A stretch of DNA of 64,000 nucleotides, taken from Alphaproteobacteria bacterium (GTDB lineage Bacteria > Pseudomonadota > Alphaproteobacteria > UBA828). Below the pieces are notes generated by a model. That model saw only the letters and a program-made list of their open reading frames with translations. It made no database searches and was not told the origin of the DNA. Each line of letters opens with the position of its first letter. The first letter of the stretch is position 1. Positions 1-8,001 of the stretch are shown here, piece by piece. The stretch lies in NCBI GenBank assembly GCA_022820945.1, contig JAJEEP010000049.1, positions 62,001-126,000 on the forward strand, written 5' to 3'. Both the position numbers and the translations under genes were made by a program.

Positions 1-548
1 GCGATTCGATCGAGGACTGGCCGATCATGCCGAAGCGGCTCTCCAACGTGCTCCGCGTGGTGGCCGAGAAGTCGGGCTATGGCAAGTCGCTGCCGGCCGG
101 TCATGGCCTGGGCATCGCGTGTCACCGCAGCTTCCACAGCTACGTGGGCTGTGCGGTGCATGTCGTGGTGCGGGACGACGGCTCGCTTCACATCCCGCAG
201 GTGGACATGGCGATCGACTGCGGCCGCTACGTCAATCCCGAAGGCGTGCGGAAGCAGATGGAGGGTGCGGCCATCTACGGCCATTCTGTCGCGATGCACG
301 GGCAGATCACCACCACCCAGGGGGCGGTCGACCAGAGCAACTTCCACGACTACACGATCACCCGCATGGACGATGCGCCTCTCGATGTGCGCACGCACAT
401 CGTCGAGGACTACACGCATCTGCGCCCGTGCGGGGTGGGCGAGCCCGGCGTGCCGCCGTATACGCCGGCGCTGGTCAATGCGATCTTCAACGCCACCGGC
501 ATGCGCATCCGCAGGCTGCCGATCGGCGATCAACTCATGTCTGCGTAG
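1..548 (+). CDS. Molybdopterin-binding subunit of a xanthine dehydrogenase/isoquinoline oxidoreductase-type enzyme, C-terminal part
   Basis: Only the C-terminal end (about 180 residues, frame starting at base 3) lies in the window; the gene begins upstream. The sequence has the closing motif of the large molybdenum hydroxylase subunit, a GVGEPGVPP stretch followed by [12 protein letters not shown], in which the Glu of GVGEPG is the family's catalytic base near the molybdenum centre. Such subunits hydroxylate N-heterocycles or aldehydes and pair with a small [2Fe-2S] subunit, which would be expected just upstream. The GVGEPG...PALVNA arrangement resembles IorB-like enzymes more than CO dehydrogenase. 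The substrate cannot be told from this fragment. A strong terminator follows 15 bp after the stop. Confidence 0.85.
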   Translation, partial: DSIEDWPIMPKRLSNVLRVVAEKSGYGKSLPAGHGLGIACHRSFHSYVGCAVHVVVRDDGSLHIPQVDMAIDCGRYVNPEGVRKQMEGAAIYGHSVAMHGQITTTQGAVDQSNFHDYTITRMDDAPLDVRTHIVEDYTHLRPCGVGEPGVPPYTPALVNAIFNATGMRIRRLPIGDQLMSA

Positions 549-562
549 CAGCGCGGACGACG

Positions 563-606
563 GGGCGGCGGGGGATGCGAGACCCCTCGCCGCCCTTTAT
601 TCTTGT
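563..606 (+). terminator. Intrinsic terminator after the molybdenum hydroxylase gene
   Basis: A 12-bp stem pairs 563-574 (GGGCGGCGGGGG) with 584-595 (ending CGCCGCCC, one G-T pair), loop 9 nt, followed directly by TTTATTCTTGTCTTG. The stop codon of the upstream gene is at 546-548. Confidence 0.85.
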
Positions 607-652
607 CTTGTCGATTGGAGCGGCGCGGCTCGACTGACGAAATGAGCCCGGA

Positions 653-812
653 CCATGGTGCGGTGCACGGCAGGCGCCGGGCGCGTCAGGCTCGCCTCAT
701 GCGGCGCGAGAAAGAGTGGTCACGACCGGCGGGACTAAACGTAGCTCTCACTGGGATCGCGTCCCGCCCCTTGACCGCCTGTTCCGCATAATCCCGGCGA
801 ATCCCGCATGAA
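653..812 (-). repeat. Dispersed repeat, short copy A
   Basis: Read on the minus strand this copy begins with a 24-bp segment (789-812) that matches 35463-35486 with 2 mismatches, and ends with a 36-bp segment (653-688) that matches 35617-35652 with 3 mismatches and contains GTGCACCGCACCATGG. The middle is not conserved between copies. The same end words flank the gp27-like gene at 58190-58737. No transposase is present, so it looks like a non-autonomous or decayed copy. Confidence 0.6.
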
Positions 813-871
813 CTTAATTTCGCCCGGGGTGGGACGCCGAACCGGACCGCGACGATGGCGAGAAGTGCGGG

Positions 872-1582
872 CTAGAAGCGCTCCAGCCAGCGGTCGAGAA
901 AGCCGTCCAGCCAGCGGTGCACCGCCGGGTCGTAGCGCACGGAGTCGGCGCGCTGCCGGTCGGCGGACGGAACCTCCGGAAGCGCAAAGTACTTTTGGGC
1001 CTTCGGGTTGTTGAGCCAGCGCTCATGCGTCACCGGCGTCATCTCGGGGTGAAACTGGACCCCGAACGCCCGCTCGCCGTGGCTGAACGCCTGGTTCTCG
1101 AAGATGACGCCCCGCGCCAGCAGCTCCGCCCCCGGCGGCAGGTCGAATCCTTCGCGGTGCCAGTGAAAGACATGGATGGGCGACGGGAACAGCGAACACT
1201 CCGCGTTGGCGGGGTTGAGCGGCTGATAGCCGACCTCGCACAGTCCCTCGGGATGGGGATAGACGCGCCCGCCGAGAGCACGGGCCATGATCTGTGCACC
1301 GAGGCAGATGCCGAGAAGCGGCGCGTCGGCCGCGAGCTGTGCCGCGATCCATTCGGTCTCCGTCCGAAGGAAGGCATGCTCGTCGACATCGCAGGCGCTC
1401 ATCGGCCCGCCGAACACCACGGCTGCGTCGTAGCCCTGCAGGCGCCCGCCGTTCATGGGCGGCAGGGCGTCGCCGCCGGCCACGAAGCAGACCTCGGTCT
1501 CGCAGCCCCGCGCATGCAGCGCCTCGCGCACCTTGCCGGGATTGGCGCGCTCCGAATGGGTTACCAGGACGATCCGCTTCAC
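872..1582 (-). CDS. Class I glutamine amidotransferase-like protein
   Basis: A stand-alone class I glutamine amidotransferase domain of 236 residues, the GMP-synthase-like/YfeJ type. Nucleophile elbow GICLGAQI carries the catalytic Cys, and QFHPEM carries the His-x-Glu of the triad. These proteins release ammonia from glutamine or act as gamma-glutamyl hydrolases; the partner is unknown. The start chosen is the GTG at 1580-1582 because the KRIVLVTHSE beta strand that opens the fold follows at once and GGAGAAGG lies a few bases upstream; the open frame extends further but the extra N-terminus is low-complexity and Arg-rich. Divergent from the oxygenase gene at 1711. Confidence 0.8.
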   Translation of the reverse strand: MKRIVLVTHSERANPGKVREALHARGCETEVCFVAGGDALPPMNGGRLQGYDAAVVFGGPMSACDVDEHAFLRTETEWIAAQLAADAPLLGICLGAQIMARALGGRVYPHPEGLCEVGYQPLNPANAECSLFPSPIHVFHWHREGFDLPPGAELLARGVIFENQAFSHGERAFGVQFHPEMTPVTHERWLNNPKAQKYFALPEVPSADRQRADSVRYDPAVHRWLDGFLDRWLERF

Positions 1583-1710
1583 GGTGCTTGCCTTCTCCCT
1601 TAGCAGGCGGTGGGGCGTCGCTTCGAAGCGGCTGTTTGCCTCATTGGACCGCAGTCGGCAAGGGCGCGGCGGTAGCCCCATGCCCGCCGCCGTGAGACCA
1701 TGACCCGGCC

Positions 1711-2724
1711 ATGCGCGAGAGCACCGTCCCCGTCGTCGACATCGCGCCGTTCCTGAGCGGTGACGGCGCCGCAAAGGCCGCCGTGACACAGGCGGTCGAT
1801 GAGGCCTGCCGCCGCATCGGCTTCCTGATCGTTGCCGGGCACGGCGTTCCTCGCCCGGTGGTCGACGACTGCCTGGCGGCGACCTGGGCGTTCTTCGACC
1901 TGGACGACGCCGAAAAGCGCCGATGGATATCGCCCAAGGGCGACTTCCGCCGCGGCTACCTGCCCGTGGGTGGCAATGCGCTGGCCTACACCCTCGACCG
2001 CGAGTCGCCGCCCGACCTGATCGAGGCCTTCACCTTCGGGCGCTTCGATCTGCCCGAGACCTCCTACTACACCGCCCACCGCGAGACCTGGTTCGAGCCC
2101 AATATCTGGCCTACCCGGCCGCCCGGCTTTCGGGATCGCCTCTGCACCTACTACCGCGCGATGGAGCATCTCGCGGAGACCCTCATGCGCATCTTCGCGC
2201 TGGCGCTCGACATGCCCGAGGCGTTCTTTGCGGACAAGATCGACCGCCACATCACCGCCATGCGCCTCAACCACTATGCCGAGGCAAGCCGCCCTCCGCT
2301 CGCCGGCCAGCTGCGCGCGGGCGCGCATACCGACTACGGCAGCCTCACGATCCTGCTGGCGACGGAAGCAGCCGGCGGCCTGCAGGTGCGCGGCAGCGAC
2401 GGGACGTGGTGCGATGTCGCGCCGGTGCCCGGCACCTTCATCGTCAATCTCGGCGACCTCATGGCGCAGTGGACCAACGACCGCTGGGTCTCGACGCTGC
2501 ACCGCGTCGTCAATCCGCCGGCGGATCGGCGCGCGGGCAGCCGGCGCGCGTCCATCGCCTTCTTCCACCAGCCGAACTACGACGCCCTGATCGAGTGCCT
2601 GCCGACCTGCCGCAGCCCGGAGGAGCCGCCGCGCTACGCGCCGACGACCTCGGGCGCGCATCTGCTGGCCAAGACCGCAAAGGAGACCGGGACGGCCGCT
2701 GACGGCTCGCGCGGTTCCAGGTGA
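1711..2724 (+). CDS. 2-oxoglutarate/Fe(II)-dependent oxygenase, isopenicillin N synthase-like
   Basis: 337 residues with the two domains of the IPNS/gibberellin oxidase family: an N-terminal DIOX_N region (VPVVDIAPFL...GFLIVAGHGV) and a C-terminal jelly roll. The iron triad is visible as His206 and Asp208 in AHTDYGSLTIL and His264 in TLHRVVNP, followed by the RRASIAFFHQPN segment with the Arg-x-Ser that binds 2-oxoglutarate. Members oxidise small soluble substrates; some bacterial relatives make ethylene or act on amino acids. Nothing nearby identifies the substrate. Divergent from the amidotransferase with about 128 bp between starts, so the two may share a control region. Confidence 0.85.
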   Translation: MRESTVPVVDIAPFLSGDGAAKAAVTQAVDEACRRIGFLIVAGHGVPRPVVDDCLAATWAFFDLDDAEKRRWISPKGDFRRGYLPVGGNALAYTLDRESPPDLIEAFTFGRFDLPETSYYTAHRETWFEPNIWPTRPPGFRDRLCTYYRAMEHLAETLMRIFALALDMPEAFFADKIDRHITAMRLNHYAEASRPPLAGQLRAGAHTDYGSLTILLATEAAGGLQVRGSDGTWCDVAPVPGTFIVNLGDLMAQWTNDRWVSTLHRVVNPPADRRAGSRRASIAFFHQPNYDALIECLPTCRSPEEPPRYAPTTSGAHLLAKTAKETGTAADGSRGSR

Positions 2725-2749
2725 TTCGAAAGCGCGGGAGATGTTGGGG

Positions 2750-3046
2750 CTAAAGCATCGACGGGGCGAAGGCCAGGAACGCTGCCATCGTGAGGGCCAG
2801 AAGGATCCACAGAACCCAGCCCATGACCGAGGCCGCCGCGCGCACGCCGTGGCGCGCCTCCGGCGTGGAGGATTGCCCGGCTTCGCTCGACGCGCTGCCC
2901 GTCGCAGCGATCGCAGCGGGGCGCGTCGCCGCCGAACCGGCGGCAACCCCGTTGCCGGGCGGGTGGGCCGACATCGGCGTGACACGAACGGACCGCGCCA
3001 CGACGACGGGCGCGGCGGACCGTGCTTTCGAGACTTGTACAACCAT
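2750..3046 (-). CDS. Small protein with a single C-terminal membrane segment (hypothetical)
   Basis: 98 residues if the ATG at 3044-3046 is used. The first three quarters are Ala/Pro/Ser/Gly-rich and probably unstructured; the last 25 residues form a clear hydrophobic helix (GWVLWILLALTMAAFLAF) ending in PSML. This resembles a tail-anchored small inner-membrane protein. There is no family match that I recognise and only a weak ribosome binding site (GAGG). It could be a chance frame in high-G+C DNA; the well-formed membrane helix is the main reason to list it. Confidence 0.4.
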   Translation of the reverse strand: MVVQVSKARSAAPVVVARSVRVTPMSAHPPGNGVAAGSAATRPAAIAATGSASSEAGQSSTPEARHGVRAAASVMGWVLWILLALTMAAFLAFAPSML

Positions 3047-3326
3047 GAGTCGGAGCCCTCGTGTCCCCATCCGAATGACCCTCCAAGGGGGTGTTCTGAG
3101 GACTCACGTAATCGGCATATCCATAACGCCAAATACGATTTATGCAGGCCCTTCATAAGCTCATCGAATAGTCGCGCTTCGGCGGATCGCGGGTCCATGC
3201 TCGCGACTGGTAAAGCCGGGGGCGGCACCCCAGATCGGTACGTATGGGCGGCATCGCCATAGGCTGGCCCGGGTATCGCCGGCGCAGCGTGCGGAGGAGT
3301 TGCCGAGCAGTGCGGTTGGACCGGCC

Positions 3327-3950
3327 ATGAGCTCCGAACGCGGCCCCTGGAGCCGCCTGCGCCGGGAGACCGGTTGGCATCGCCTCGGCTCGTCTCCACA
3401 GCCCCCGCCACCGCCGCGAAAGCCGGCGCCCGGCGCGCTGCTCCGCCGGCTGCGCCACGCCGGCGTCTGGCTCGCGCTCGCCGGCATTCTGGCGATCGGC
3501 TACAGCTATCGCTTCGAGCTTACGGACCTCGTGAACCGGCTGGGGGGCGAGATCGTCCCCTACGCGGCGGTGACGACCGAGGACGGCGCCGTGCGCGTCC
3601 GCGCCCATCGCGACGGCCACTTCTATATCGACTCCCGCGTCAACGGAGCCAACGTCAGATTCCTGATCGATACCGGCGCGAGCCTGGTGGCGCTCAGCCC
3701 GGAAGACGCCGAGCGTATCGGCTTCGACCGCTCGGAGCTGAACTTCTCGCAGCGCCTGCACACCGCCGGCGGCATCGTGCGCGCCGCCCCGGTCGTGCTC
3801 CGCTCGCTCGAGCTCGGCAGCATTCACTTGCGCAACGTGCGGGCGGTGGTCAACGGCGAGCCCTTGCCGCACTCGCTACTCGGGATTACGGCGCTCGAGC
3901 GCCTGAGCGGCTACGAGGTCCGCGACGGCACCCTGACGTTGAGGCCGTAG
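3327..3950 (+). CDS. Retropepsin-like clan AA aspartic protease, membrane anchored
   Basis: 207 residues, matching the TIGR02281-type family of alphaproteobacteria. A Pro-rich N-terminal tail precedes one membrane helix (HAGVWLALAGILAIGYSY), then a periplasmic retropepsin domain with the active-site triplet in FLIDTGASLVALS and the later hydrophobic-Gly motif LLGITALERL. As in retropepsins a single DTG is present, so the active enzyme should be a dimer. Substrates are not known. The ATG at 3327 was chosen because it gives a short cytoplasmic tail before the helix. Convergent with the dipeptidase gene, 4 bp apart. Confidence 0.8.
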   Translation: MSSERGPWSRLRRETGWHRLGSSPQPPPPPRKPAPGALLRRLRHAGVWLALAGILAIGYSYRFELTDLVNRLGGEIVPYAAVTTEDGAVRVRAHRDGHFYIDSRVNGANVRFLIDTGASLVALSPEDAERIGFDRSELNFSQRLHTAGGIVRAAPVVLRSLELGSIHLRNVRAVVNGEPLPHSLLGITALERLSGYEVRDGTLTLRP

Positions 3951-3954
3951 CCGC

Positions 3955-4929
3955 TTACTCCCCCCACACCTCTCCGAGGAAGCGGAGCCAGTTCTCGCCC
4001 ATCACCTTGCGGATGCGGCTCTCGGACCAGCCGGCGCGCTCCATGGCGGCGGTGAGATTGGGGAGCTGCCCGATGGTCTCCACGCCCTTCGGGTTCGAGA
4101 GCGGGGTGAACTTGATGAGCGAGCGGGCGTCGCCCTTGTCGTTGGTGATCCAGTCGAAGAACTCCTGGCCGTAGCCCTGGGTGAAGTCGGTGCCGAAGGC
4201 GACCGAGTCCTCGCCCGCGACCGAGATCACGTGCTCCATCGCGTCCACGTAGTCGCCCACCGTCGAATCCGCGCCGCCTTTCAGGAACGCCGGGAACATC
4301 GTGACCCCGATCATGCCGCCCTGCTCGGCGATGAAGCGAAGCTCGCCGTCGCCCTTGTTGCGCGGGTGCGGCTTGAGCGCGGACGGCAAGCAATGGGTGT
4401 AGGCGACGGGCTTCGAGGATTCGCGGATGGTCTCCTCGGAGGTCTTGGAGCCCACATGGCTGAGGTCGATCAGCATCCCCACCCGGTTCATCTCGGCTAC
4501 CAGCTCGCGGCCCCAGTCGCTGAGCCCCGAGTCGCGGCTCTCGTAGCAGCCGGAGCCCGCAAGGTTCTGCGTGTTGTAGGTGAGCTGGGCGATGCCGACG
4601 CCCACGTCCTTGAAGAGCTGCGCCGCGCCCAGCTTGTCCTCGAAGGCGGAGGTGTTCTGGAAGCCGAGGACGATCGCCGTGCGCCCGTCTTCCTTGGCCT
4701 TGCGGATGTCGGCGGTAGTGCGCGCCTTGACGATCAGGCCGTCGTGCTCGCGGAACCAGCCGTTCCAGCGGGCGATGTTGGCCATGGTCTCGGCGAAGCC
4801 CTCCCACACGCAGCAGGTGCAGTTGGCGGCGGTGAGCCCGCCCTTGCGCATGTCGCGAAACACCGCCTCCGACCAGTTGGAGACGATGAGCCCGTCGATG
4901 ACGATCAGGTCCTCGTGCAGCGTGCTCAC
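3955..4929 (-). CDS. M19 (membrane dipeptidase) family protein with altered metal site
   Basis: 324 residues with the TIM-barrel signature of renal-dipeptidase-type proteins: GLSDWGRELVAEMNR, LIDLSHVG, YTHCLPSALKPHPRN, FGTDFTQGYG, and a C-terminal MGENWLRFLGEVWG. Classical members have a dinuclear zinc site whose first ligands are in a DGHND motif near the N-terminus. Here the equivalent is DGLIVSNW (residues 12-19), so His and Asp are absent, and the usual Glu-containing EG motif is replaced by FQNTS. The later His and Asp positions remain. Hydrolysis may use one metal or a different chemistry. A VOC-family gene is divergent, 141 bp away. Confidence 0.8.
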   Translation of the reverse strand: MSTLHEDLIVIDGLIVSNWSEAVFRDMRKGGLTAANCTCCVWEGFAETMANIARWNGWFREHDGLIVKARTTADIRKAKEDGRTAIVLGFQNTSAFEDKLGAAQLFKDVGVGIAQLTYNTQNLAGSGCYESRDSGLSDWGRELVAEMNRVGMLIDLSHVGSKTSEETIRESSKPVAYTHCLPSALKPHPRNKGDGELRFIAEQGGMIGVTMFPAFLKGGADSTVGDYVDAMEHVISVAGEDSVAFGTDFTQGYGQEFFDWITNDKGDARSLIKFTPLSNPKGVETIGQLPNLTAAMERAGWSESRIRKVMGENWLRFLGEVWGE

Positions 4930-5070
4930 GTCTCGTCCCTCCCTCGATGCGCAGCGCCCGGCGCGCGTGTCTCTGCGCGACTTGGGCCGCGCGGCGTCGG
5001 AAGCCCGTTGTCTGGCCGGGCTGAGTCGTTAAGATACTTGGAGGCTCTGCGCGCGCGAAGGAGAGATGCC

Positions 5071-5532
5071 ATGCCCCTGCTCGACCTGCACCACGTGGCC
5101 ATCAAGTCCAAGAATCTCGAGGAGACGGTGGAGTTCTACCGTGACGTGCTCGGCATGGAGCAGGTCGAACGGCCGGAATTCCCATTCCCCGGCGCCTGGC
5201 TCCAGATGGGCGAGACCATGTTCCACATCTATGGCGGCGACCCCGCCAAGACCCACAGCGGCAACTACAAGTACAGCCAGCGGGTCTCACCGATAGACCA
5301 TATCGCGCTTCGGGCGACGGGCTTCGACGAGATGAAGAAGAAGCTGAGGAAGCACAAGTGCGAGTGGCGCCAGATGAACATCCCGGACTTCAGACTCTGG
5401 CAGCTCTTCGTGCTCGACCCGAGCGGGGTGGTCATCGAGCTGAACTTCGAGGTGGACAGCGAGCCCGAGGGCAGCAAGGGCCCATCCGGGCAAAAGAAAT
5501 ACGAATTCGGCATGTTCCGCGCCGCCGCCTGA
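5071..5532 (+). CDS. VOC (glyoxalase/dioxygenase fold) family protein
   Basis: 153 residues forming one vicinal-oxygen-chelate domain: the first beta-alpha-beta unit LHHVAIKSKNLEETVEFYRDVLGM contains the first metal His, and a second unit begins DHIALRATGFDEMKKKL; the last metal Glu is in SGVVIELNFE. Such proteins are glyoxalases, extradiol dioxygenases or resistance proteins; the substrate is not predictable. The ATG at 5071 is preceded by GAAGGAGAG. An ATG at 5066 is in another frame. The gene is divergent from the M19-family gene, a pairing that may reflect shared function. Confidence 0.85.
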   Translation: MPLLDLHHVAIKSKNLEETVEFYRDVLGMEQVERPEFPFPGAWLQMGETMFHIYGGDPAKTHSGNYKYSQRVSPIDHIALRATGFDEMKKKLRKHKCEWRQMNIPDFRLWQLFVLDPSGVVIELNFEVDSEPEGSKGPSGQKKYEFGMFRAAA

Positions 5533-5608
5533 GGCGGTCGCGCGACGCGGGGCGGCGATGCCGCCCGCCCCGCTACAACCTTCCATGTAGAGAGCTGCGC
5601 GGCCTGCT

Positions 5609-6040
5609 CTAACCCCGCGGAACGCGGGGCACGCCGCGCGGCAGGGTATCGTGGCGGGGCAGGTCGTCCGCGATCTCCAGCCACGGCATGCGCTCGCGGA
5701 CGAAGACGTGCCGCTCCGGCGCGAGCGTCTTCGGCTCGTCGAGCGTGCCCGCCATGATGTGGACTTCGCCGGGGTAGATCGCCGCCTCGTAGGTGAGCGG
5801 CGTGCCGCAAGCGCCGCAGAACTTCCGCACGACGTCTGGCGAGCTTTCGTAGGCGCCGGGCGTGCCGGCCGCGAAGGTGAAGCGGCCCGTCCTGACGCCG
5901 ACGAAGGTCGAGACCGGCGCCCCGGAGGACCGCCGGCACTCCTCGCAGTGGCAGTGGGAAACCCAGAGCGGCCCGCCTTCGGCCCGGTAGCGCACGGCGC
6001 CGCAGCGGCAGCCGCCTTCGATGGCAGGCGCCTCGCTCAT
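5609..6040 (-). CDS. GFA family (glutathione-dependent formaldehyde-activating-like) zinc protein
   Basis: 143 residues with the Mss4-like zinc cage: GGCRCGAVRY, HCHCEECRRSSGAPVST and FCGACGTPL supply the cysteines, and YEAAIYPGEVHIMAGTLD is typical of the C-terminal half. The family was named for glutathione/formaldehyde adduct formation, but most members have no proven activity. It overlaps the xthA stop by an ATGA quartet (6037-6040), so the two are translated together; erpA lies upstream in the same direction. Confidence 0.85.
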   Translation of the reverse strand: MSEAPAIEGGCRCGAVRYRAEGGPLWVSHCHCEECRRSSGAPVSTFVGVRTGRFTFAAGTPGAYESSPDVVRKFCGACGTPLTYEAAIYPGEVHIMAGTLDEPKTLAPERHVFVRERMPWLEIADDLPRHDTLPRGVPRVPRG

Positions 6041-6810
6041 TCCCGCAGCGCGCACCAGATCGGCGTGTGGTCGGAGGCCTTCACGCCGCCGCGCGGCCCT
6101 TCGTCGATCTCGCAAGCGTCCAGCCGGTCCGCCGCCTCGGGCGAGAGCAGCAGGTGGTCGATCCGGAGCCCCTCGCCCCGCTGCCAGCGGCCGGCCTGAT
6201 AGTCCCAGAAGGTATAGGCCCGCCGGTACGGATGGAGCGAGCGGTATGCCTCCGTATAACCGCTGTAGAGCAGCGTGCGGAAGCGCGACCGCGACTCGAT
6301 CCGGCACAGCGCGTCGTCGCGCCAGGCCTGCGGGTCGTAGCAGTCGAGGTCGGCCGGGATGACGTTGTAGTCGCCGCCGAGCACGACCGGCTCCTCGTAG
6401 CCGAGCAGGATGTCCGCGCGTGCGACGAGCCGGTCCATCCAGGCGATCTTGTAGGGAAACTTCTCTGTCGCGACCGGGTTGCCGTTGGGCAGGTAGATCG
6501 AAGCGACCCGCACGCCGCCGGTCGTGGCCTCGACGTAGCGCGCCTGCTCGTCCTCGTCGTCGCCGGGCAGGCCGATGAAGATATCCTCCAGCGGCCGTTT
6601 GCTCAGGATGGCGACGCCGTTGTAGGTCTTCTGCCCGTGGATCGCGAGGTTGTAGCCGCAGTCCTCGATCTCGAGGCGCGGGAAGGCCTCGTCGAGGGAC
6701 TTGGTCTCCTGCAGCAGCACGACGTCCGGCTGCGCGCTGCCGAGCCACTCCAGCACGGCGGGCAGGCGGACCTTGATGGAGTTGACGTTCCAGGTCGCGA
6801 TCTTGAGCAC
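6037..6810 (-). CDS. xthA: Exodeoxyribonuclease III
   Basis: 257 residues, full length. Class II AP endonuclease/3'-5' exonuclease of base excision repair. The start KIATWNVNSIKVRLP, the metal-binding Glu35 in LLQETKS, the GDYNVIP Asp/Asn pair and the C-terminal ASDHTPIW with the catalytic His are all intact. It acts on abasic sites and blocked 3' ends in the cytoplasm. It lies 4 bp downstream of erpA and overlaps the GFA gene; erpA-xthA adjacency is common in alphaproteobacteria. Confidence 0.95.
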   Translation of the reverse strand: MLKIATWNVNSIKVRLPAVLEWLGSAQPDVVLLQETKSLDEAFPRLEIEDCGYNLAIHGQKTYNGVAILSKRPLEDIFIGLPGDDEDEQARYVEATTGGVRVASIYLPNGNPVATEKFPYKIAWMDRLVARADILLGYEEPVVLGGDYNVIPADLDCYDPQAWRDDALCRIESRSRFRTLLYSGYTEAYRSLHPYRRAYTFWDYQAGRWQRGEGLRIDHLLLSPEAADRLDACEIDEGPRGGVKASDHTPIWCALRE

Positions 6811-6814
6811 GGAG

Positions 6815-7189
6815 TCAGACGAGGGAGAAGGACGTGCCGCAGCCGCAGCCGGAAACCGCGTTGGGGTTCTTCACCTGGAAGGAGGCGCCGATCAGGTCCT
6901 CGACGTAGTCGATCTCCGAGCCCGCCATGTAGCCGGCCGAGACCCGGTCCACCAGCGCGACCACGCCGTCCCGCTCGATGGCGATGTCGTCCGGCCGCTG
7001 CTCGGTCTCAAAGGCGAATCCGTACTGGAAGCCGGAGCAGCCGCCGCCCGAGACGCTGACGCGGAGCATCGTCCCCGCATCGGCCTCGTCGGCGATGAGC
7101 GTCGCGATGCGCCGCGCGGCGCTGGCCGAGAGCGTGATCTCCTCGTCCCCGGCGGCGATCGGTACCACTGTGTCGAATGAGCGTGCCAT
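6815..7189 (-). CDS. erpA: Iron-sulfur cluster insertion protein ErpA
   Basis: 124 residues, an A-type [Fe-S] carrier. The three cluster cysteines are present: Cys51 in GGGCSGFQYGF and Cys115/Cys117 in the C-terminal SGCGCGTSF. It delivers clusters to apo-proteins, in this organism plausibly including IspH and the radical SAM protein HpnH encoded further on. First gene of the erpA-xthA-GFA run on the minus strand; the start ATG is at 7187-7189. A dgt gene, often next to erpA in relatives, is not present. Confidence 0.92.
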   Translation of the reverse strand: MARSFDTVVPIAAGDEEITLSASAARRIATLIADEADAGTMLRVSVSGGGCSGFQYGFAFETEQRPDDIAIERDGVVALVDRVSAGYMAGSEIDYVEDLIGASFQVKNPNAVSGCGCGTSFSLV

Positions 7190-7333
7190 GGCGTCGGTCG
7201 GCCTTCCCTCCAGTCCCGAGAATTAGATAGCGCTGCCTCCGGTCTTGTCAATCGACGGGACAAAATCGCCACTCACCGTGGCCTCCGTCGCTGCCCCGTG
7301 TTACGTGCCACTGGAAGCCAGCGAGGACAAGCC

Positions 7334-7789
7334 ATGGCCTATCTTCTCACGATCCATGTCCTGAGCGCCGTCGTCTGGGTGGGCGGCATGTTTTTCGCCC
7401 TGCTCGTGCTGCGGCCGGCGGTGGGGCCGCTCGATCCACCGGTCAGGCTCGCGCTCTGGCGCCGGGTGTTCGCGCGCTTCTTCCCGGCCGTGGGCGTCTC
7501 CGTGCTGGCGCTGCTCGCGACCGGCCATGCGATGATCCTGGTCGAGCTCGGCGGCTTCGGCGCCATCGGGATGTCGATACATCTGATGCAGGGTATCGGC
7601 GTGCTGATGGCGCTGCTCTATCTCCATCTTCTCGTCGGCCCCTACCGCCGCTTCCTGAAGGCGCTCGATGCGGGAACGCCGCCCGAGGCAGGCCGCGCAA
7701 TCGAGGGCATTCGCTGGATCATCACCGTCAACCTGGCGCTTGGCGTCGTGACCCTGGTGCTCGCCACCACGGGCCGCTATTGGAGCTGA
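7334..7789 (+). CDS. CopD-like integral membrane protein
   Basis: 151 residues with four predicted membrane helices: residues about 2-24, 45-68, 80-102 and 128-148. His8 in TIHVLSAVVWVGGMFFA and His81 in GMSIHLMQGIG are the kind of conserved His found in CopD-domain and related membrane proteins that may bind copper or haem. Function is unproven. The start at 7334 places the first helix at the N-terminus. It stands alone, divergent from erpA (144 bp between starts). Confidence 0.75.
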   Translation: MAYLLTIHVLSAVVWVGGMFFALLVLRPAVGPLDPPVRLALWRRVFARFFPAVGVSVLALLATGHAMILVELGGFGAIGMSIHLMQGIGVLMALLYLHLLVGPYRRFLKALDAGTPPEAGRAIEGIRWIITVNLALGVVTLVLATTGRYWS

Positions 7790-7954
7790 GATTTTTCGCC
7801 CTCATACCAAAATCGACGTTTACACCCATTCGTGAATTGGATGTGAAGAATGGCGCTTTCTTCTATTCATAACGACACACTAATATTTCTCATTACGGAT
7901 GGCTTTAAGGAAAACTTCTGACGATAGACCGGAATTACATTACCAAGCGTTAAG

Positions 7955-7984
7955 TTGACATTTCACATCTTCACGGCCGATATG
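7955..7984 (+). promoter_or_regulatory. Putative sigma-70 type promoter of the SbmA-like gene
   Basis: A perfect TTGACA at 7955-7960 is followed 18 bp later by GATATG (7979-7984), a weak -10. The distance to the ATG at 8002 leaves a short leader that includes GAGGGAGG. The whole 7790-8001 gap is far richer in A+T than its surroundings. Confidence 0.45.
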
Positions 7985-8001
7985 GCGCCGAGGGAGGCTC
8001 C

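Larger units (their letters stand above)
549..871. other. Intergenic region between convergent genes
   Basis: 323 bp without a convincing gene. It holds the terminator at 563-606 and the short dispersed repeat at 653-812. A 62-codon open frame at 603-791 lies across the repeat and has no family features. Confidence 0.7.

Noticed and set aside
603-791. 62-codon plus-strand frame after the first gene
   Set aside because: Lies across the dispersed repeat; the frame is explained by repeat sequence and has no domain.
1600-3411. 603-codon minus-strand open frame across the 2OG oxygenase
   Set aside because: No domain, spans an intergenic gap and the antisense of a conserved gene.
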